In this document: positions 51,701 through 64,000 of the stretch, one piece after another
How the letters are laid out: each line of letters starts with the position of its first letter
Position numbering within the stretch: position 1 is the first letter of the stretch
Assembly (NCBI GenBank): GCA_025345505.1
Contig: JANVCC010000022.1
Location: forward strand, 28,686,375-28,750,374
Origin: Todiramphus chloris collaris
Taxonomy: Eukaryota > Chordata > Aves > Coraciiformes > Alcedinidae
Direction: 5' to 3'
DNA: 64,000 nucleotides
Translations under genes and position numbers: made by a program
The notes under the pieces: generated by a model
Told to the model about the DNA's origin: nothing
Database searches by the model: none
The model's input: the letters and a program-made list of their open reading frames with translations, nothing else

Positions 51701-52922
51701 TTTGATTGCATTTAACACAAGTGCACAGATTTTCCATTTTGCTGACAAACAAGAAAGCAAATTGACCAGTTTATTCTTTGAGTAGTGGGTGACATTCAAT
51801 ATAACATTTTACAGACATCACTGGCCAGTCCATCGACAACTGTGACACAGTTTTCAGCAAGAAAATCATCATCAATAACTATTCTCTTTAAAGCACTAGG
51901 CACAATTTTGTATGTTCTCAGATAGTTCTCCTACTTTCTTAGGCATGAGAAAAGGAAGTATTAACTGTAACAGGAGTTGTATGGCTTAAGCCCTGCAAAA
52001 GTCAGTGGAAATGTAACTTCTTTTGACCTCTTAAATGCCAGTGGAATTTCAGAATGCTGATAAGGGGAAGAACCTCAGATGGTTTAAAACAGCAGGGCTG
52101 TTTTAAAAACCCACCCTAAGAGAGCTTGATTTACACTCATTGAAATTCTGGGTCATGTTTTTGATATGATCTGTAATCTATTCTCCCTCTGTCCTCTTTT
52201 TCCAGCAGCTCAGAAGTCCTTCCTGAGAATAAATAATAAATATGTTGATGTTTTCTATGCTTAGATGCCTGTTCTACAGTGAGTGTGTAGCTAGTAATGT
52301 GAAGTTCTTACTTTATATTAATCCTGAATTGAAACAAAAACTACCATGTTAAGAAGGTTACAGTGGTTTCAGTTTAATCTGTCTAGAGACCCTTTCTTGA
52401 AGACTCAACTTTACTTTTGTGATTTGTGTTAATTCTACTGAGTAATTTGCATCATCAAATGCCATTGTTTACCTACTAGAATAATGCTGCTATCAGCATA
52501 AAGTACAAATACTATTTCCTTCTCATGTTCTTCTTTTTGAAATAAAAAAGTCATATAAATATCTCTCTGTTCCAGAAATACAAGGGAGAGACAAACACAA
52601 CTAAGGTGTAGTCCAACGCTACCTCTGGAAATGTCATGTTTTTTCGCCAATTCACCTTAAGTGCAAAGCCATCTTTTAAGCGCTCTCTACAGTATGTGCT
52701 TGCAAGTCACATCTCCGTAGAGACTGAAATCTGTGGGTTAGGAGTTCTCAAGTACACATATATAAACCAAAGTCAGAATATTTCGTAGGGAAAGAAATTT
52801 GCATTTCCGTAAGAAAATCAATTCTTTTTCTTTTTCAACCATAGAAGCATCACATTACCAAAGGCAGAATCATCAGACTATGTTTTTTAAAGTAATTTTA
52901 CTTAGATCAGGGCAGGAAAGGA

Positions 52923-53189
52923 TTATATTTCTCCTGAAAATTTTATTAAAGTGAAACATTTTTTTCCCTCAGAAACAATTATCCTTGTATGAAATATTTC
53001 TTCAGTGTCTTCTGACAACTGAAGTTTGGATGTTTTAATCTGACATTCAACATTCTGGGTAAGTTTTTTTTCATCTGCCATTCTCTCTTGAAGATACATT
53101 CTGGTCCTCATTTCCAGTAACCTGCAAAACAGGGGCTTTGCAGTTGTATACTTCTGTTTTACTGAAGAGTTCAAATGGTCAAGAAGCAA
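52923..53189 (-). CDS. Candidate terminal-exon-like open frame, unrecognised
   Basis: An 88-codon minus-strand frame. A polypyrimidine-plus-AG acceptor-like sequence (CCCCTGTTTTGCAG read on the minus strand) lies inside it near 53123-53136. The downstream part encodes a hydrophilic, charged peptide, and a minus-strand AATAAA sits at 52942-52947, before the stop at 52923. This layout could be a last coding exon or a lncRNA exon, but a polyadenylation signal inside the frame argues against simple coding. I do not recognise the peptide, so it is most likely chance. Confidence 0.12.
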   Translation of the reverse strand: MLLDHLNSSVKQKYTTAKPLFCRLLEMRTRMYLQERMADEKKLTQNVECQIKTSKLQLSEDTEEIFHTRIIVSEGKKCFTLIKFSGEI

Positions 53190-53777
53190 TAAGTGGAGAA
53201 AATAATAGAATATAGCAGGAGATAAAAACTAAAAAAAAAAATATTCAGCTGTCATTTTAAATCCTAAGAATGGTTTGTATGTACAGCCTTCAGTCTGGAT
53301 GAATAGTGTCCTTCTGATGAATATCTCAGAGAATTTATGTAAGACTACTCACACTGATTTTACTAAATAACACAATCATGACCAAAACCTCCAAGATCAA
53401 AGATGCTCTTGTGAAAATGAAAAATTAAAAAAAATGATAATAAAAAAAATTGAGGGAGAAGACATAACCATTGAGGAAAGACATAACTATTTCTTAATGA
53501 TTTGTAAATGGTCTGAGATGATCTTGAAATTGACGATAAATTAAAAAAAAAAAAAAGCCTAATTTATAGTTACTACGTTAAGGAAAGTTGTATTTGCAAG
53601 GTGTTAATGAGGGCTAAAAACTCAGAACTGATGGTTAAAACTTTCATAGAAATTACCTGATTCCAGAAGCTGGAACCTGAATAATAAAAAAAAACTGCTC
53701 AAGATTTTATTGTAAATCTGATGATAGCTAGCAAAAATAAATTCAGTGAGACAAGGAAGATGGCAAACAAGTCACAG

Positions 53778-53837
53778 TGTTACACTGTATCAGCTACTGG
53801 GAAGAAAATTAACTCTATCCCAACCAAAACCAGGACA
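53778..53837 (-). mobile_element. Terminal scrap of a bird ERVL LTR
   Basis: The stretch CAGCTACTGGGAAGAAAATT...CTATCCC...CCAGGACA matches, in antisense, the first ~60 bp of the abundant bird LTR family that starts TGTCCTGGTTT and continues with GGGATAGAGTTAA. It is a different subfamily from copies A and B. The rest of the LTR is missing. Confidence 0.8.
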
Positions 53838-56800
53838 GAGTGGAACAGCGTGTAACACTTGCATTGATGCTCTAAACAACAGTGAATGAAAAATCTGATT
53901 GTCTTTATGTTTTTCTTTCCTCTGTCAATCACCTTCTAAAGTAGTTTTCAGCATCCACAAATGTAGCTGCTGGATCCATTGATTACACAAATAATAATTA
54001 TAATGCCCTACTACACAAGCAATATGAAATATGCTATCACTATTAATGGTTGGATTTCAAACTTGGTAAAAGCACTCTCACCTTGAGTTTCTGATCTGAC
54101 TATATGGACAGTTTTCTTGAGTAAAGTTACAGAATCTCCTAAGAACTTAATTTTTTTTTCTTTAAATTTTAAACTGTATGTTTATATGATTGCCAATTCC
54201 TTTAACAACACAAGAACCAAATGATTTCTGGCCCCGGATAATCATGAAAACTCCTCCACTGTAACAATAAATTCCCTATAGATTTCTTAAAGCTAGATTG
54301 TTAGCTTTCAATGGAGGCTTTCTTTTTCACAGCAGTTGAACCTGCTGTGATTTTTTTTAATGTGATAGATACTTTAATTTCCTCTCCCTTTTTAATTTAA
54401 ATTTAATTAAAATGTGGCCTCACTGACTTTCACTTTCGGGTCCTGAGTTGTCTCTGTTTACCCTCCAAGTGTTTCCAGTACCTTGAGCACATTAGGAATA
54501 TTAAGCAGTTAATCAAGTGTGAAAAACATTAATTTGTTCTCTAGCATCTTTCATCAATTTTTTTTTTTTTTTTTAATCAGAAGAATATCCAAAAACTAAG
54601 CTTACAGATTCCACAGCAAGCATTTCATCAACAGGCACTGATATTTTGCTGCACCCAGGATTATGAAATAAATCTCTGCTGACGTGAGTGAATGGTCTTC
54701 TCTACAGGAATCATCTCAGACCCAGTGTAATCACTAAGATTCTCCCATACAGGTTTTAAAATAATCTATATAACCCCAGCCAAACAGTGTGTGTGTATGT
54801 GTGTGGATGCATGTGTGCATATAAAACAAATGATTCCTTGAAGCCACATTAAATTCTCTACCCTATTCCTAAAAGCCAAATGCAATTCAGCACACTGTAA
54901 GCCCTATCACTCACTGTGTAATCTTCTCTCGTTTCTGAAGCCTGTGTCAGAACTGCCACCTGTCCTATTTCTGCCAGTGAACCAACGCTCGCCCTTTTTT
55001 GGGATACTTTTCTACAATTTGTTCAACTAAGTGGCTGGTGTGAAACCCATTTTACATGGTAGATCTGATCTAATACCCTGGCACAAACAATGAAGTTATT
55101 TAAAGAGGCAGAGGCCTTTCAAAGACTGAACTGTGCTGATCCCTTTATTTCTATTGTAGTCATTGATGCCACTGGCCCAAAATGCACAGCACCTGGTCCA
55201 GAAACAGCACAACGTTGAGTTTAATATAACTGTTATTTCTGGGACTGCTTTATTTCAGTGTAAGTATACTAATTCCTGGCATAAGGCTGGTTTGCCCTCA
55301 GGTATCAGCAGTACTAACGGCTCTGGCTTATGTTAGCTTTCGAATCTTTGCATTAGAACTCATTTTTTCTCCAATATAATGCAAACCTTCATTTGGGAAG
55401 AAACATTTATGAGCTGCAGTGGAACAATGCTTTTTGAAATCCTTAATTTAGGCATATATATCTTTGTGCAAAAGTTATAAAACTAACAGAATAATTATTT
55501 AGATTATGAATAAGAAGCTTCAGTCATTATGCAGCCATTGTTTTTCATACAATGAATAAAACTTAAGAATTTTTTTTTACATTTCTTCATATCCTATGGA
55601 ATCAAATAGACATGTTTTAAGTCCTTCTTTCGATTACAAAATTTCAGTCTGGGGTAAGGTCGAAATGCAATTGCCACACAAACTACAGAAGCTTCTGGGT
55701 CCTAAATGAACCAAGATAAAGGATCCAGTCACTGGAAATAAAAGAAAATGAACCAAACTATAAATACTGAAGTCCTTTATCCCTTTGTGAACAACTATTA
55801 CAAGATTCTTCCTGTTCATCACAAAATACTTGTAGAACTATTGGGAAATCTGTTTTGTTCTTGTTTCTAAATATAAATATTGTTTATATTTTCTGGGAAG
55901 ACTCAGTCTGACTCAGTTTATATTTTTCTGAGGAAAGCATGAAAAACTATCATTTTTGTTCATTGTTTTTCTCCCCCCTCTTGGAAACCTGGGACAAAAC
56001 CAAGGTAGAAAATTGACATCAGGAAGCTTGTGCTTACTAGTAGACCTCAGGATAAAATTTATTGAGAAATTCAATCTATGTCAACATAAGTACTTGGGAG
56101 TATCACCTCACTATGAAATTCTGATGAGGGTTTTGTAAAGTCTCATTGCATGACTATTTACACATGAATTCAGAGTGACTGCAGTGATAATACAGCTAAT
56201 TATTTTTCTTTGTGTAGTTAATAATGCAGCATCCCATATAAGCAAACACTAACGTATACTCCTAGCTTTAAAACTTTATGTTTAAAAAGAAGTTATGGTG
56301 TAGTAAATGAGTCTTGCAGTGCACAAAGTGATTCTGCAAACCTATGGAGCTTACTAATTCAAGGTGAAGTAATCCTACTCCAGCCCCATCTCAAAGAGAG
56401 GTGAGCAGTGATTCACGAATCACATAACTACCCAGTCTGTTGGTCTAAGGGATGCTGGTTGGCCTTAAAACATGGGGCTGTAAACTGCAGGAGAGCAGGA
56501 ATTTCTTCTTGAGCACCTTACCTGTCTGCAGAAGCAGTAGGTCAAACAGTTAAGTGGAACGATCTCGTCAGATCTGCCAATATAAATTGTCCTTCTTCAT
56601 GAATCAGAGCCTGAGGTATGTGTATGGAGGAAGATAGGGAAAAACTCTAACACACTATAAATTCCTGTCTGGCATACTGCACAATGACATCTATATGCAG
56701 ACAAGCCCTTAAAGATAAGGAAAAAAAACAGTAACAAAGAAATATAAAAAATCTGAACTATGTCTCTACCTTTGTGAAAACAGAATTTCATCTTCCATAT

Positions 56801-56915
56801 ATCAATTTACATAGAATGTTTTCTTCCAGATACCGCACTTTTTATGTAAAGTTATATGCAATAAGTTATAATAAGCACACACAAATCTACTCTCTCCAGA
56901 CTTCCCTGTTTGCAG
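53838..56915. other. Non-coding stretch, no gene recognised
   Basis: Unique AT-rich DNA with a T17 run (54558-54574) and a (GT)n-type microsatellite (54787-54818). Open frames are no longer than about 64 codons, apart from one of 101 codons (56774-57079, plus) that runs into the old CR1 to the right. Confidence 0.65.
54787..54818. repeat. (GT)n microsatellite, interrupted
   Basis: GTGTGTGTGTATGTGTGTGG followed by ATGCATGTGTGC. An imperfect dinucleotide repeat. Confidence 0.85.
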
Positions 56916-57410
56916 TCACAGAATATAAGCTGGAAGGGAGCTCTGGATCTTCTCTGGTCCAATTCCCTGTTCAAAGCAGAGTTAACCAAGAAGTAAGACT
57001 GGATTGTGTAGGCTTTTCCAGACAAGTTTCAGAAACCTCCAAGGATGGCAATTCCACATTTCTTTGGTCCTTCTTGTAGGCTTGACTGCCCTTATGGTGA
57101 TTTTATTTTTCCCTCCATTAACCAGGATTTCCTTTCCATTGACTCTTGTACTTCCATTTTACATCTCCATGGTTCTGGCACTGTCTTTTCTCCTATTCCC
57201 TTTAGCTAGTGAAAAACTCCAAGTAGATTTCCCATCTCTGGGTTAACACCCAGCTCCTCCTTCCTGTACATATATTAAGGCCCTTAGTGTCTTAGTGGCC
57301 CTATGATCTCACTCTACTCAAACTCATATTTTCTTAAAGATAGTGAGATCTGACATGTGAGATGTTTCTGAGGAGATGAGACAGTGCAGTATTCCAAAAG
57401 AAGTGTTTTG
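56916..57410 (-). mobile_element. Old, diverged CR1 LINE fragment
   Basis: The left edge TCACAGAATATAAGCTGGAA corresponds to the CR1 3' end on the opposite strand. It is followed by degenerate versions of 'CTCTGGATCTTCTCTGGTCC', 'CAAGGATGGCAATTCCAC', 'GACTGCCCTTATGGTG' and 'GTGGCCCTATGATCTC', all in CR1 order. Homology can be followed weakly to about 57410 ('CAGTATTCCA'). It is clearly older than the copies at 3206 and 48373. Two plus-strand frames across it (56774-57079, 57004-57246) are antisense accidents. Confidence 0.75.
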
Positions 57411-57624
57411 TCAAGGTGCACAACTGACTATAGAAAAAAGATTTAGATTTGAAAAGTTCATAATTGATGCCCTTTGTCTAATACTGTTCCTTAACTGAAA
57501 TATTTTTACTGAATGTCACCTTTTTATCTGAAAAAAATATACTGTGCTAGGAATTATTCTCACTGCAGAATTTGAAACCCAGAAAAAACACTGAAAAGAC
57601 CATTTGTTTTATTTTGTATTTATG

Positions 57625-57744
57625 AATCATAAAACTCTGGAAAAGTTAAGTGACTTAACTTAGGCCACACACAAAAAACTTGACAGCGAGAAGTGGGATT
57701 TTAGCAGTATATCTTACTGCCTGCTGTACAATTACATCATGCCG
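57625..57744 (+). repeat. MIR SINE core remnant
   Basis: 'GTTAAGTGACTTAACTTAGG', then a CCACACAC stretch, 'GAAGTGGGATTTTAGCAG' and a final ACATCATGCC follow the order of the MIR core (GTTAAGTGACTTGCCCAAGG ... TGGGATT ... CACCATGC). MIR is an ancient amniote tRNA-derived SINE. This copy is strongly decayed. Confidence 0.6.
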
Positions 57745-57880
57745 GACTAGATAAATATCCTCTTTGCACTCAGTCCTGGTCTCCAACAACACAGTGGTAA
57801 GCAACACCTTGCGCATGAAAAATGAAATACATGAAAAAGTACAGTTTATGTTCTGTGGCTTGTAAACACAGTGTTGCTGG

Positions 57881-57902
57881 TTTTTTTTTTTTTTTTTTTT
57901 TT
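57881..57902. repeat. Poly-T tract
   Basis: Twenty-two consecutive T residues, 137 bases after the MIR remnant. Confidence 0.9.
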
Positions 57903-58672
57903 AATTCATATGGCCCTCTACCATCAAAACAAATCACAACAGTTCATCTCTGCCTGTAGGGAAACATAGTCTGTATAAAAGCCTCTAAAGGAGGCTAACA
58001 TTGCCTTGATTTACCGTGAAAGAAGCACTTACTTGTTGTACTCTTTCAAGTGTTGATACTGATGATGAGGAAATGAAAATATTTGTGAAGCTAGCAGGCT
58101 AATTTCATGACAGAACAGTCAGGAATGACACACAATAACCTGACTTTGGTCATAGCTATTAATGTCTAGCAACTCATTTGGAAGTTAAAAAAAAAAAGAA
58201 ATCACTGAAAAGAAGCAATCAAAAGATTCTCCAGCAGTGAAGATATCAGTGCAAGGTATTTATTGCTAGGAGTATAACAAGTTTACTAATCTTAGTAAAT
58301 TGGAACAAGAGATACATTAATTCTGTTCATTAGGTACCTCCTGCTGTTATGGTTTGATTATTATTCATAGTACTTGGACATCCACTTCAGATTGGGTTCT
58401 TAAGAGTTCTAAGTACTGCACATATGCATAATAAAAGAGCAGCCCCAGCTCTGCTTTACCATCTCTCAGAAAAAGGGACTTGATTTGCAGTTTGGCAGTG
58501 GGGATAGAATGAGGTTATGCAACCCGTGCCTCCACTAAGAATTGAATAAAGACATTATTCATCACAGACCTGTACCTTAATACCCTCATACCTTATCTTC
58601 CCTTTGAGCTTCTCCCACTGCAGTGGTATTTCTTTTGCTTTGACTTGTTTATAAACATCCAACTAATACATG

Positions 58673-58689
58673 GCAGCAGCAGCAGCAGC
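58673..58689. repeat. (GCA)n short repeat
   Basis: Five GCA units plus GC. Short, but potentially unstable. Confidence 0.85.
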
Positions 58690-59352
58690 CATCACACACA
58701 GTGAGTGGTATGTCAACAGAGAAAAACACTGACAGATTTGCACTGCTGTCTGTACCAAAGGATTCCAAACCACTGCAGAAATCCCCACTTCTCAAAGCAG
58801 GTCACTAATAGATTGTGATAGCTCCAGTGTTACAGTCTACCTCCATTTTTTGGTAGCAAAGTTCCAGTTGAAAACTTTAGTATTTACAATGAAGCACAAC
58901 AGTGCTATTTTCTTCTTTGATAAGTGCCCAACACTTTACTGTGTTGGGGTTTCTATTCCTGCAAGAATGCTACAAAATATTTCATACCCATAAAAGACCC
59001 AGTTTAAATGCCCAGCTAAATGCTGCTCAGAGAACATGCAAGAGAGGAATGTATGAAAGGTGTTCAGGGCACACCAGCATCTCATGGGTTTGTATCAGAC
59101 AGATCTGGATTTATATAGCATGATCTGTCAGATCACACTGTAGACCAAACTTACATACTGAAAATTTTGAAGCTGAAAAGCTCATAACTTTATTAATTGT
59201 GTTAATATATTCTTCCTTCTTATCACCATAAATATGAAATTTATCTGATTTTGTATTAAGCAGGCCTCCATATGAATTGTGAAAGTCTTTATGAATACTT
59301 TCTTTCTCATAGTTCTTACTGATAGAAAAGTGGTTCTCTCAGAGGGCAGAAA

Positions 59353-59436
59353 TTAAAAACAAACAAACCACAAAAACAACAAAAAAACCCAAACCCAACA
59401 AAACAAAAACAAAAAAACCTAAAACAAATACAAAAA
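59353..59436. repeat. A/C-only low-complexity tract
   Basis: Roughly 84 bp made almost entirely of A and C (AAAC, AAACA and ACCC units). It is the strand complement of the G/T tracts at 13124 and 28961. Confidence 0.9.
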
Positions 59437-62023
59437 GCCCAGACTACTAAACAGCAATGTAACTGCAAAAACTAAAATAGTGAATAAAAATGCGTTATGA
59501 GCTTGTTAAGGGTAAATTCAATGATACATTAACCAGGACAGAACTGTGGAGGGGTGCTGACTAGTTATCCTACCACGCACTTTGATTTTCCTTATGCTTT
59601 TGACAGAAATGGCCTGAGCCAAGGAAACAGTGTCTAAGAGTCTGCCCTGCTCTTGGAACCAGCCCATAGGACTCTCTGCCCCTGTATGGTTTACCAGTGT
59701 AAATCCAAAGCATGTAATGTGAGAGATGAATCACAAGAAGAATATTTAGATTGTGAAAATTATTCTTTCCAGTTCTAGTCTTTCTTGGACTTGGGTTTGT
59801 TTTTTTTTTTTTGTAACAAAGATACACTGGTCCAGTAAAATTCTTGGATACATTAACTGAACTGATAAAAAACTAACTCATGAGATTTCAAAGACAAATC
59901 CAGAGGTGCAGCAAAGTTTCAGGGATCTTCTGATGAGAGAGGTGGCACAGGGAACTGTGACTAGCTACTCTAGCTATGAATTGGCTCCAATCAGACACAG
60001 TTGGTCAGCATAGCACCACTCAGACAAAAGTGTTGCTTACTGTTACAGAAGCATCAGACATGAGAAGGCTTCTCCCCTCTTTCAATAAAAATCAAACCAT
60101 TTTCAAAATAAGGAAGTCGAGGATGAAAGAGACTATTTAATAAGCATAAACTTCATAAGCATTTCTGCTGGGAAGAGTACACTAATGTCTCAGAGTACTT
60201 GTTGAAGAAGTTAAAAGGCATATTCTAATTTCATATAAGCCTTTATGTAAGAGAGGGAGAAAAACTTAATACTTCAATTTAGATTAAATTTTACAGCTAC
60301 TACTAGTATAGATCAAAATTTATAGTTTCACAGCTGTAAAGGTTTTAGATTTAATTAGGGGAACTTGTTTCCCTTTACACGGCAACTTTTGAAATGAGGT
60401 ATGCTCTGACAATTTGCATTAATGTGCTTTACATTATTTTTACTGAATTTCCTGCTGGAAGTGAGTCTTGTGCAGTCGCCAAGGAGTACCACATTTTAGG
60501 ATGCAAATGAGAAAGGAAGTCTTCATTCTTTCTTGCTTGCATTTGGAATTCAACTGTTACTGATAAACTGTTAAAGTTACTTTGACAAGACATGCTTTCC
60601 ACAAAATCCTGTTGATAGACTAGTAACTGATCTATTTTGAGTACAAACAATGTTAATTTTCCAAAGTTTATTTGGATCTATGTACCTGACAGTTTTAGAA
60701 GTGCCATAACATTGCCCTGTGACATTCATTTTTCATAAATCCATAACAGGAAAAAATTTCAGATGTAAACATGCTCTTTTAAAACTAGATTTCAAATTAT
60801 TAGGGATTATTGTTTTTAAATTGATAATGCTTAACAACAGTAGTTGTTAACATCATAATCTGTTAAAAATAGCCCGGAAAAAATAAAATCAGTCATATTC
60901 TTTCATGCTGGTTTGTACATATATATTCTATATGAGTAACTATTAAACACACCTGCATTTTTCTTCATTGCTAACAAAATTTAAAGCTCCACAAAGAATT
61001 TGTTTTACCCCCAATATATTTTTCCTGCTTGTTCTCGATTCTGCTAGATACTAATGTTTCTGTGACACTTTGTAGCTTCGCTTATCAATTCTCTGCTTCT
61101 TAAGTTAAAAATTATACTAATACATTCTTCCTCCCTTTTTATTTTCTCTCTGTTGTGTTTTGTTTACAATTTCTATCTTGAATATTGAACAGTGGTGGGT
61201 TTGTTGTCAGTTGTCTTCTTCCCTGACTGCAGAATCATAGCTTTTGGGCCATCAAGACTTTTATTGTGCCTCCTGTTTTCATTCATTTTCTTCCTTGTAA
61301 TTCCTCCCAACTCTCTTTCACAATTCAATACTTCTGAAACAGTAATTCTGTATGTAAATATAATACTGGTGGGTACTGTCCTTTTTTTAACTAAATTTAA
61401 TATAATTGTATCAATAGCACTCCCAAAACCATTAACTACCAATGCTCTGATTAAATCATCTCCATCAAAATGGATTTACTATTTGATTTTTGATTTTATT
61501 AAGTTAAAAATCATTCCTGTTTTGTAGAAACTAATGATATTTTATCATTGGCTGCATAAAGCTTCCAAACTGAATTTTTTTTCCTATCCATACACACCAC
61601 TATGAGTTAGGAGGTTAAAAAGGAGTCCCTTCACTGGAATTTGTTGTCCAATGACAAACCTCTTCATGGGTACTGCAGCAACTATGTGTACCCAAATGCA
61701 TTTGTTAGGCTGTAGTTAGATGTTATCAGTAATGTGTAAACAGTTGAGCAAGAAAAGGATGAGCACCAAGAAGGTAGAGAGAGACAAGATACCACACTTG
61801 CAGTGCCTTCTGGAAAACTCTAGTTGAAATTAGGCTCATGTCAGGATCACCTTCTTGGCAGCAGGCACTTTTCTGCCCGGGGAAAATTATTTTACTCTTC
61901 CCAAACTCACTCTTTATTAGGATTTTTGCTTTTAGAAAATGGGAAGTTGTCGGTATGTCTCTTGTAAATTTACATCCTTGTCTCCTCAATCTGCAACATT
62001 TTCTTCAAAAGAAGAATTCAGAT

Positions 62024-62046
62024 CCCCCCCCCCCCCTTTTTTTTTT
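62024..62046. repeat. C13-T10 homopolymer pair
   Basis: Thirteen C followed by ten T. Such pairs are prone to sequencing error, so the exact length is uncertain. Confidence 0.85.
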
Positions 62047-63599
62047 AAGTTAATTGAAAGGGAAAGGTTAATATTCAGTTTCTTGTATTTTACAATATTT
62101 ATAGCTGGTGATAGGAGGAAAAAATCCTGATATTCTACATGCCTAACAGGAAAAAGACTTTAAACTACAAATACCAAAGCTGGTTTTGCATTTTTCTTTT
62201 TCTGTAAGAAACTAAAAAGAATGAAAAGCTATCATTGTCACTTGAATCGCAGTAGGCTGTATTAACAGGCTGGTTCATCAAAGGGAAATGCAGATTGTCC
62301 TGTTTCAGCTGGTCAACTTTTTCTCTGGTAAAAGTTGCATATATTGTTTAATTTACTAAAAGGTAACTTAGGAGACTTTGCACTAAGAGTAATACTGAAG
62401 AAGCATCTCAACATTGCTGGAAGAGACCTTTAGATATGTACTTCAAATACCACATACAGTTGCTGAAGACCATGACCAGGTTGAGTTAATGCTTATTTGG
62501 GTGTTTTGGTGGTACCTCTGGCTTATAACGTAATAACTGAGAGGAGTATAAAGTACCTTAGGATTTAAACCCTAAATCTGAGGTAATGTAGCTAAACTCG
62601 AGGTCCTCGGTGCTCTGTTCAATCTCCACCCTGGTTGTCATCTCGGGTTCAGCCTTTGGTGACTGATGTTTTAGGCAAGGAAACCTGGGTGCTGGTGTAA
62701 GGAGGAGAAAAACAAGGAAGTGCTAGCTTACACTCAGGCTCCCTTGCAGGGATTTTGTCCTGAAGTTCAGTGACAGGTGGTAGAAAGAAAACCCTGTGTT
62801 CAATCAGAGCTAGTCTATCAATAGCCCCCAGTAGGGCTCCTCTTTGTGAGGTTGTACCACATCTCAGCAAACCTTCAGGCTATTGTAGACCGAACATACG
62901 GTTTTCCACATTTTCTTTCTCAGTTCTATTGCAAGCTGCACATACAATACATTTTATTGTATTTAGCCAAGGGTGATATAGTTCTTGAACAGGTTTTTCA
63001 TCTCTATAAGGTATATAGGCAGGATTTATGGGAGCAATGCAAATGCCTAAAATAAGTGCTATCAGTTATCCTGTCAACATTCCTATTGCCACAGTGGAAA
63101 GGTATTGGTGTCTTCTAGGTCCTATCAATTAAATCCAAGTGAATGTCTCAGAATTTCTAAACCAGATGCCTATTAAACACATGAACTATTTCATCTGTGG
63201 TGGTAGACAACACTTTTTTCTACCTATAAGACTAGCATAATACTGTTTTTGCAGACAACTAAATATCACAAAAATGTAACAAGCAGGCTTAAAACGTCCT
63301 GTTGCTTAGAATCAACTCAGGGCAACCATCAGCCTACAAACTGGCCCCAGATTTTCAGGCCACTATTAGACTCATCGGTTGATTCCCAAAGAGTGTATGG
63401 CTGCATCTGCTTTGCCTGACTAGAACTGCAGAAATCTGTATGGTAATACTTCCCAGAATGCACTACACAGTCCCATGTTACTACACTCTTAGTTTAAAGG
63501 CTTTTGTGATTTTATTAAGCATCTCTCTCTTTGTAATATTATTACTCCTTTTTCTCTTTCTTGAGGTATTGGACTAACTCTGGGCCTCCAGCCATACTT

Positions 63600-63720
63600 C
63601 ACGAATTCTCTGTAACATTTCAGAGATTGCTTCTAATTCCTTAAGTATGTCAGGGTAAATTTTATCAGGTTCCACTGACTTGAATAAATCCAACTATCTA
63701 CTTACGTGTCTACTTAAGCA
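63600..63720 (-). mobile_element. Probable ancient CR1 fragment
   Basis: 'CTTAAGTATGTCAGGGTAAA', 'TTTATCAGGTTCCACTGAC' and 'TTGAATAAATCCAACTATC' parallel a stretch upstream of the reverse transcriptase in reptile/bird CR1 elements, read in antisense (CTTGAGTATTTCGGGATGG ... TCATCAGGCCCTGGTGACTT). It is highly diverged and its borders are unclear. Confidence 0.45.
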
Positions 63721-64000
63721 TTAGAATTTACAGATGATGTTCATGCTTAGTGATAGCAGACCCTGTAAAAGCAGAACTAAGCTGACTCATAGATTCCTCC
63801 ATTTCCAGAGATGTTTGGATATGCAGAGGGATGGGTATCAGTGCAAGGCAGGGGTTTTGTTCAAATTATGTTATTGTGTTATGAAGGGATAGGTAAGTCT
63901 ATTATATGGGTATTAAAATCATGTGTCCAGAATTTTCTCTGGAATATAGTGATGTATTTTAAAGTGTAAGTCAATAAAAAACCAGACAGTGTATAATAAA

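Larger units (their letters stand above)
48488..53777. other. Non-coding stretch, no gene recognised
   Basis: Contains a TCCG microsatellite running into poly-C (48674-48705). Otherwise it is unique AT-rich DNA. Near 51420-51530 a short stretch ('CTGGGCCTGATTGC') resembles old amniote repeats. The longest open frames are 96 codons (49731-50021, minus) and 93 codons (50250-50531, plus). A candidate terminal-exon-like frame lies at 52923-53189, minus. Confidence 0.6.
57411..64000. other. Non-coding stretch, no gene recognised
   Basis: Mostly unique. It holds a MIR core (57625-57744), a T22 run (57881-57902), a (GCA)n run (58673-58689), an A/C-only tract (59353-59436), a C13-T10 run (62024-62046) and a probable ancient CR1 scrap (63600-63720). 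The longest open frame is 111 codons (61192-61527, plus, hydrophobic, unrecognised). Confidence 0.6.

Noticed and set aside
59521-59570. ACCAGGACAG considered as another ERVL LTR terminus
   Set aside because: Only about ten bases match and the adjoining sequence does not follow any LTR family I know.
1-64000. Search for tRNA, snRNA, 5S rRNA, CRISPR, bacterial operon or phage content
   Set aside because: No cloverleaf, snRNA signature, regularly spaced repeat array or dense coding arrangement was seen by eye. The window is vertebrate non-coding DNA.

Overview
This window looks like ordinary, AT-rich, non-coding nuclear DNA from a bird, probably a neognath and quite possibly a songbird. The evidence is the repeat content. 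There are several CR1 LINE fragments, including 3' ends with the octamer repeat that reads AGAATCAC on the opposite strand. There are two solo LTRs of the ERVL-like family that begins TGTCCTGGTTT and ends near ATGACA, and one compact ERVK-like solo LTR with a perfect 6-bp target-site duplication. Old amniote repeats (a MIR core and decayed CR1) are also present. I see no bacterial-style genes, rRNA, tRNA, CRISPR array or operon.

I could not recognise any exon of a known cellular gene. Almost all open frames are shorter than about 130 codons, unlike any protein I know, and overlap one another on both strands. The exceptions are a 208-codon open frame on the minus strand (31859-32485), which is longer than base composition predicts, and a few exon-like frames (52923-53189 and 45535-45726, both minus). 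None is convincing without expression or conservation data. The window is best read as intergenic or long-intron sequence.

Layout. 1-3205: unique sequence with a (TTA)n tract. 3206-4072: CR1 on the minus strand with a broken reverse-transcriptase remnant. 4073-12122: mostly unique, with hints of ancient repeats. 12123-12922: ERVL-like solo LTR, minus strand. 13124-13293: G/T-rich simple tract. 21564-21690: CR1 scrap, plus strand. 21691-35041: unique, containing the 208-codon frame and a 16-bp perfect palindrome. 35048-35398: ERVK-like solo LTR, plus strand, followed by CATATA-rich DNA. 35513-42164: unique. 42165-42962: second ERVL-like solo LTR, plus strand, so inverted relative to the first. 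48373-48487: CR1 3' end, minus strand. 53778-53837: terminal scrap of another bird ERVL LTR. 56916-57410: old CR1, minus strand. 57625-57744: MIR core. 63600-63720: probable decayed CR1.

The most striking observation is that the two inverted ERVL-like LTRs, about 29 kb apart, share a 167-bp block with no mismatch (12616-12782 against 42306-42472, reverse-complemented). The rest of the two LTRs differs at roughly one base in ten by eye. This suggests gene conversion, a mosaic subfamily history, or constraint on a U3 core.
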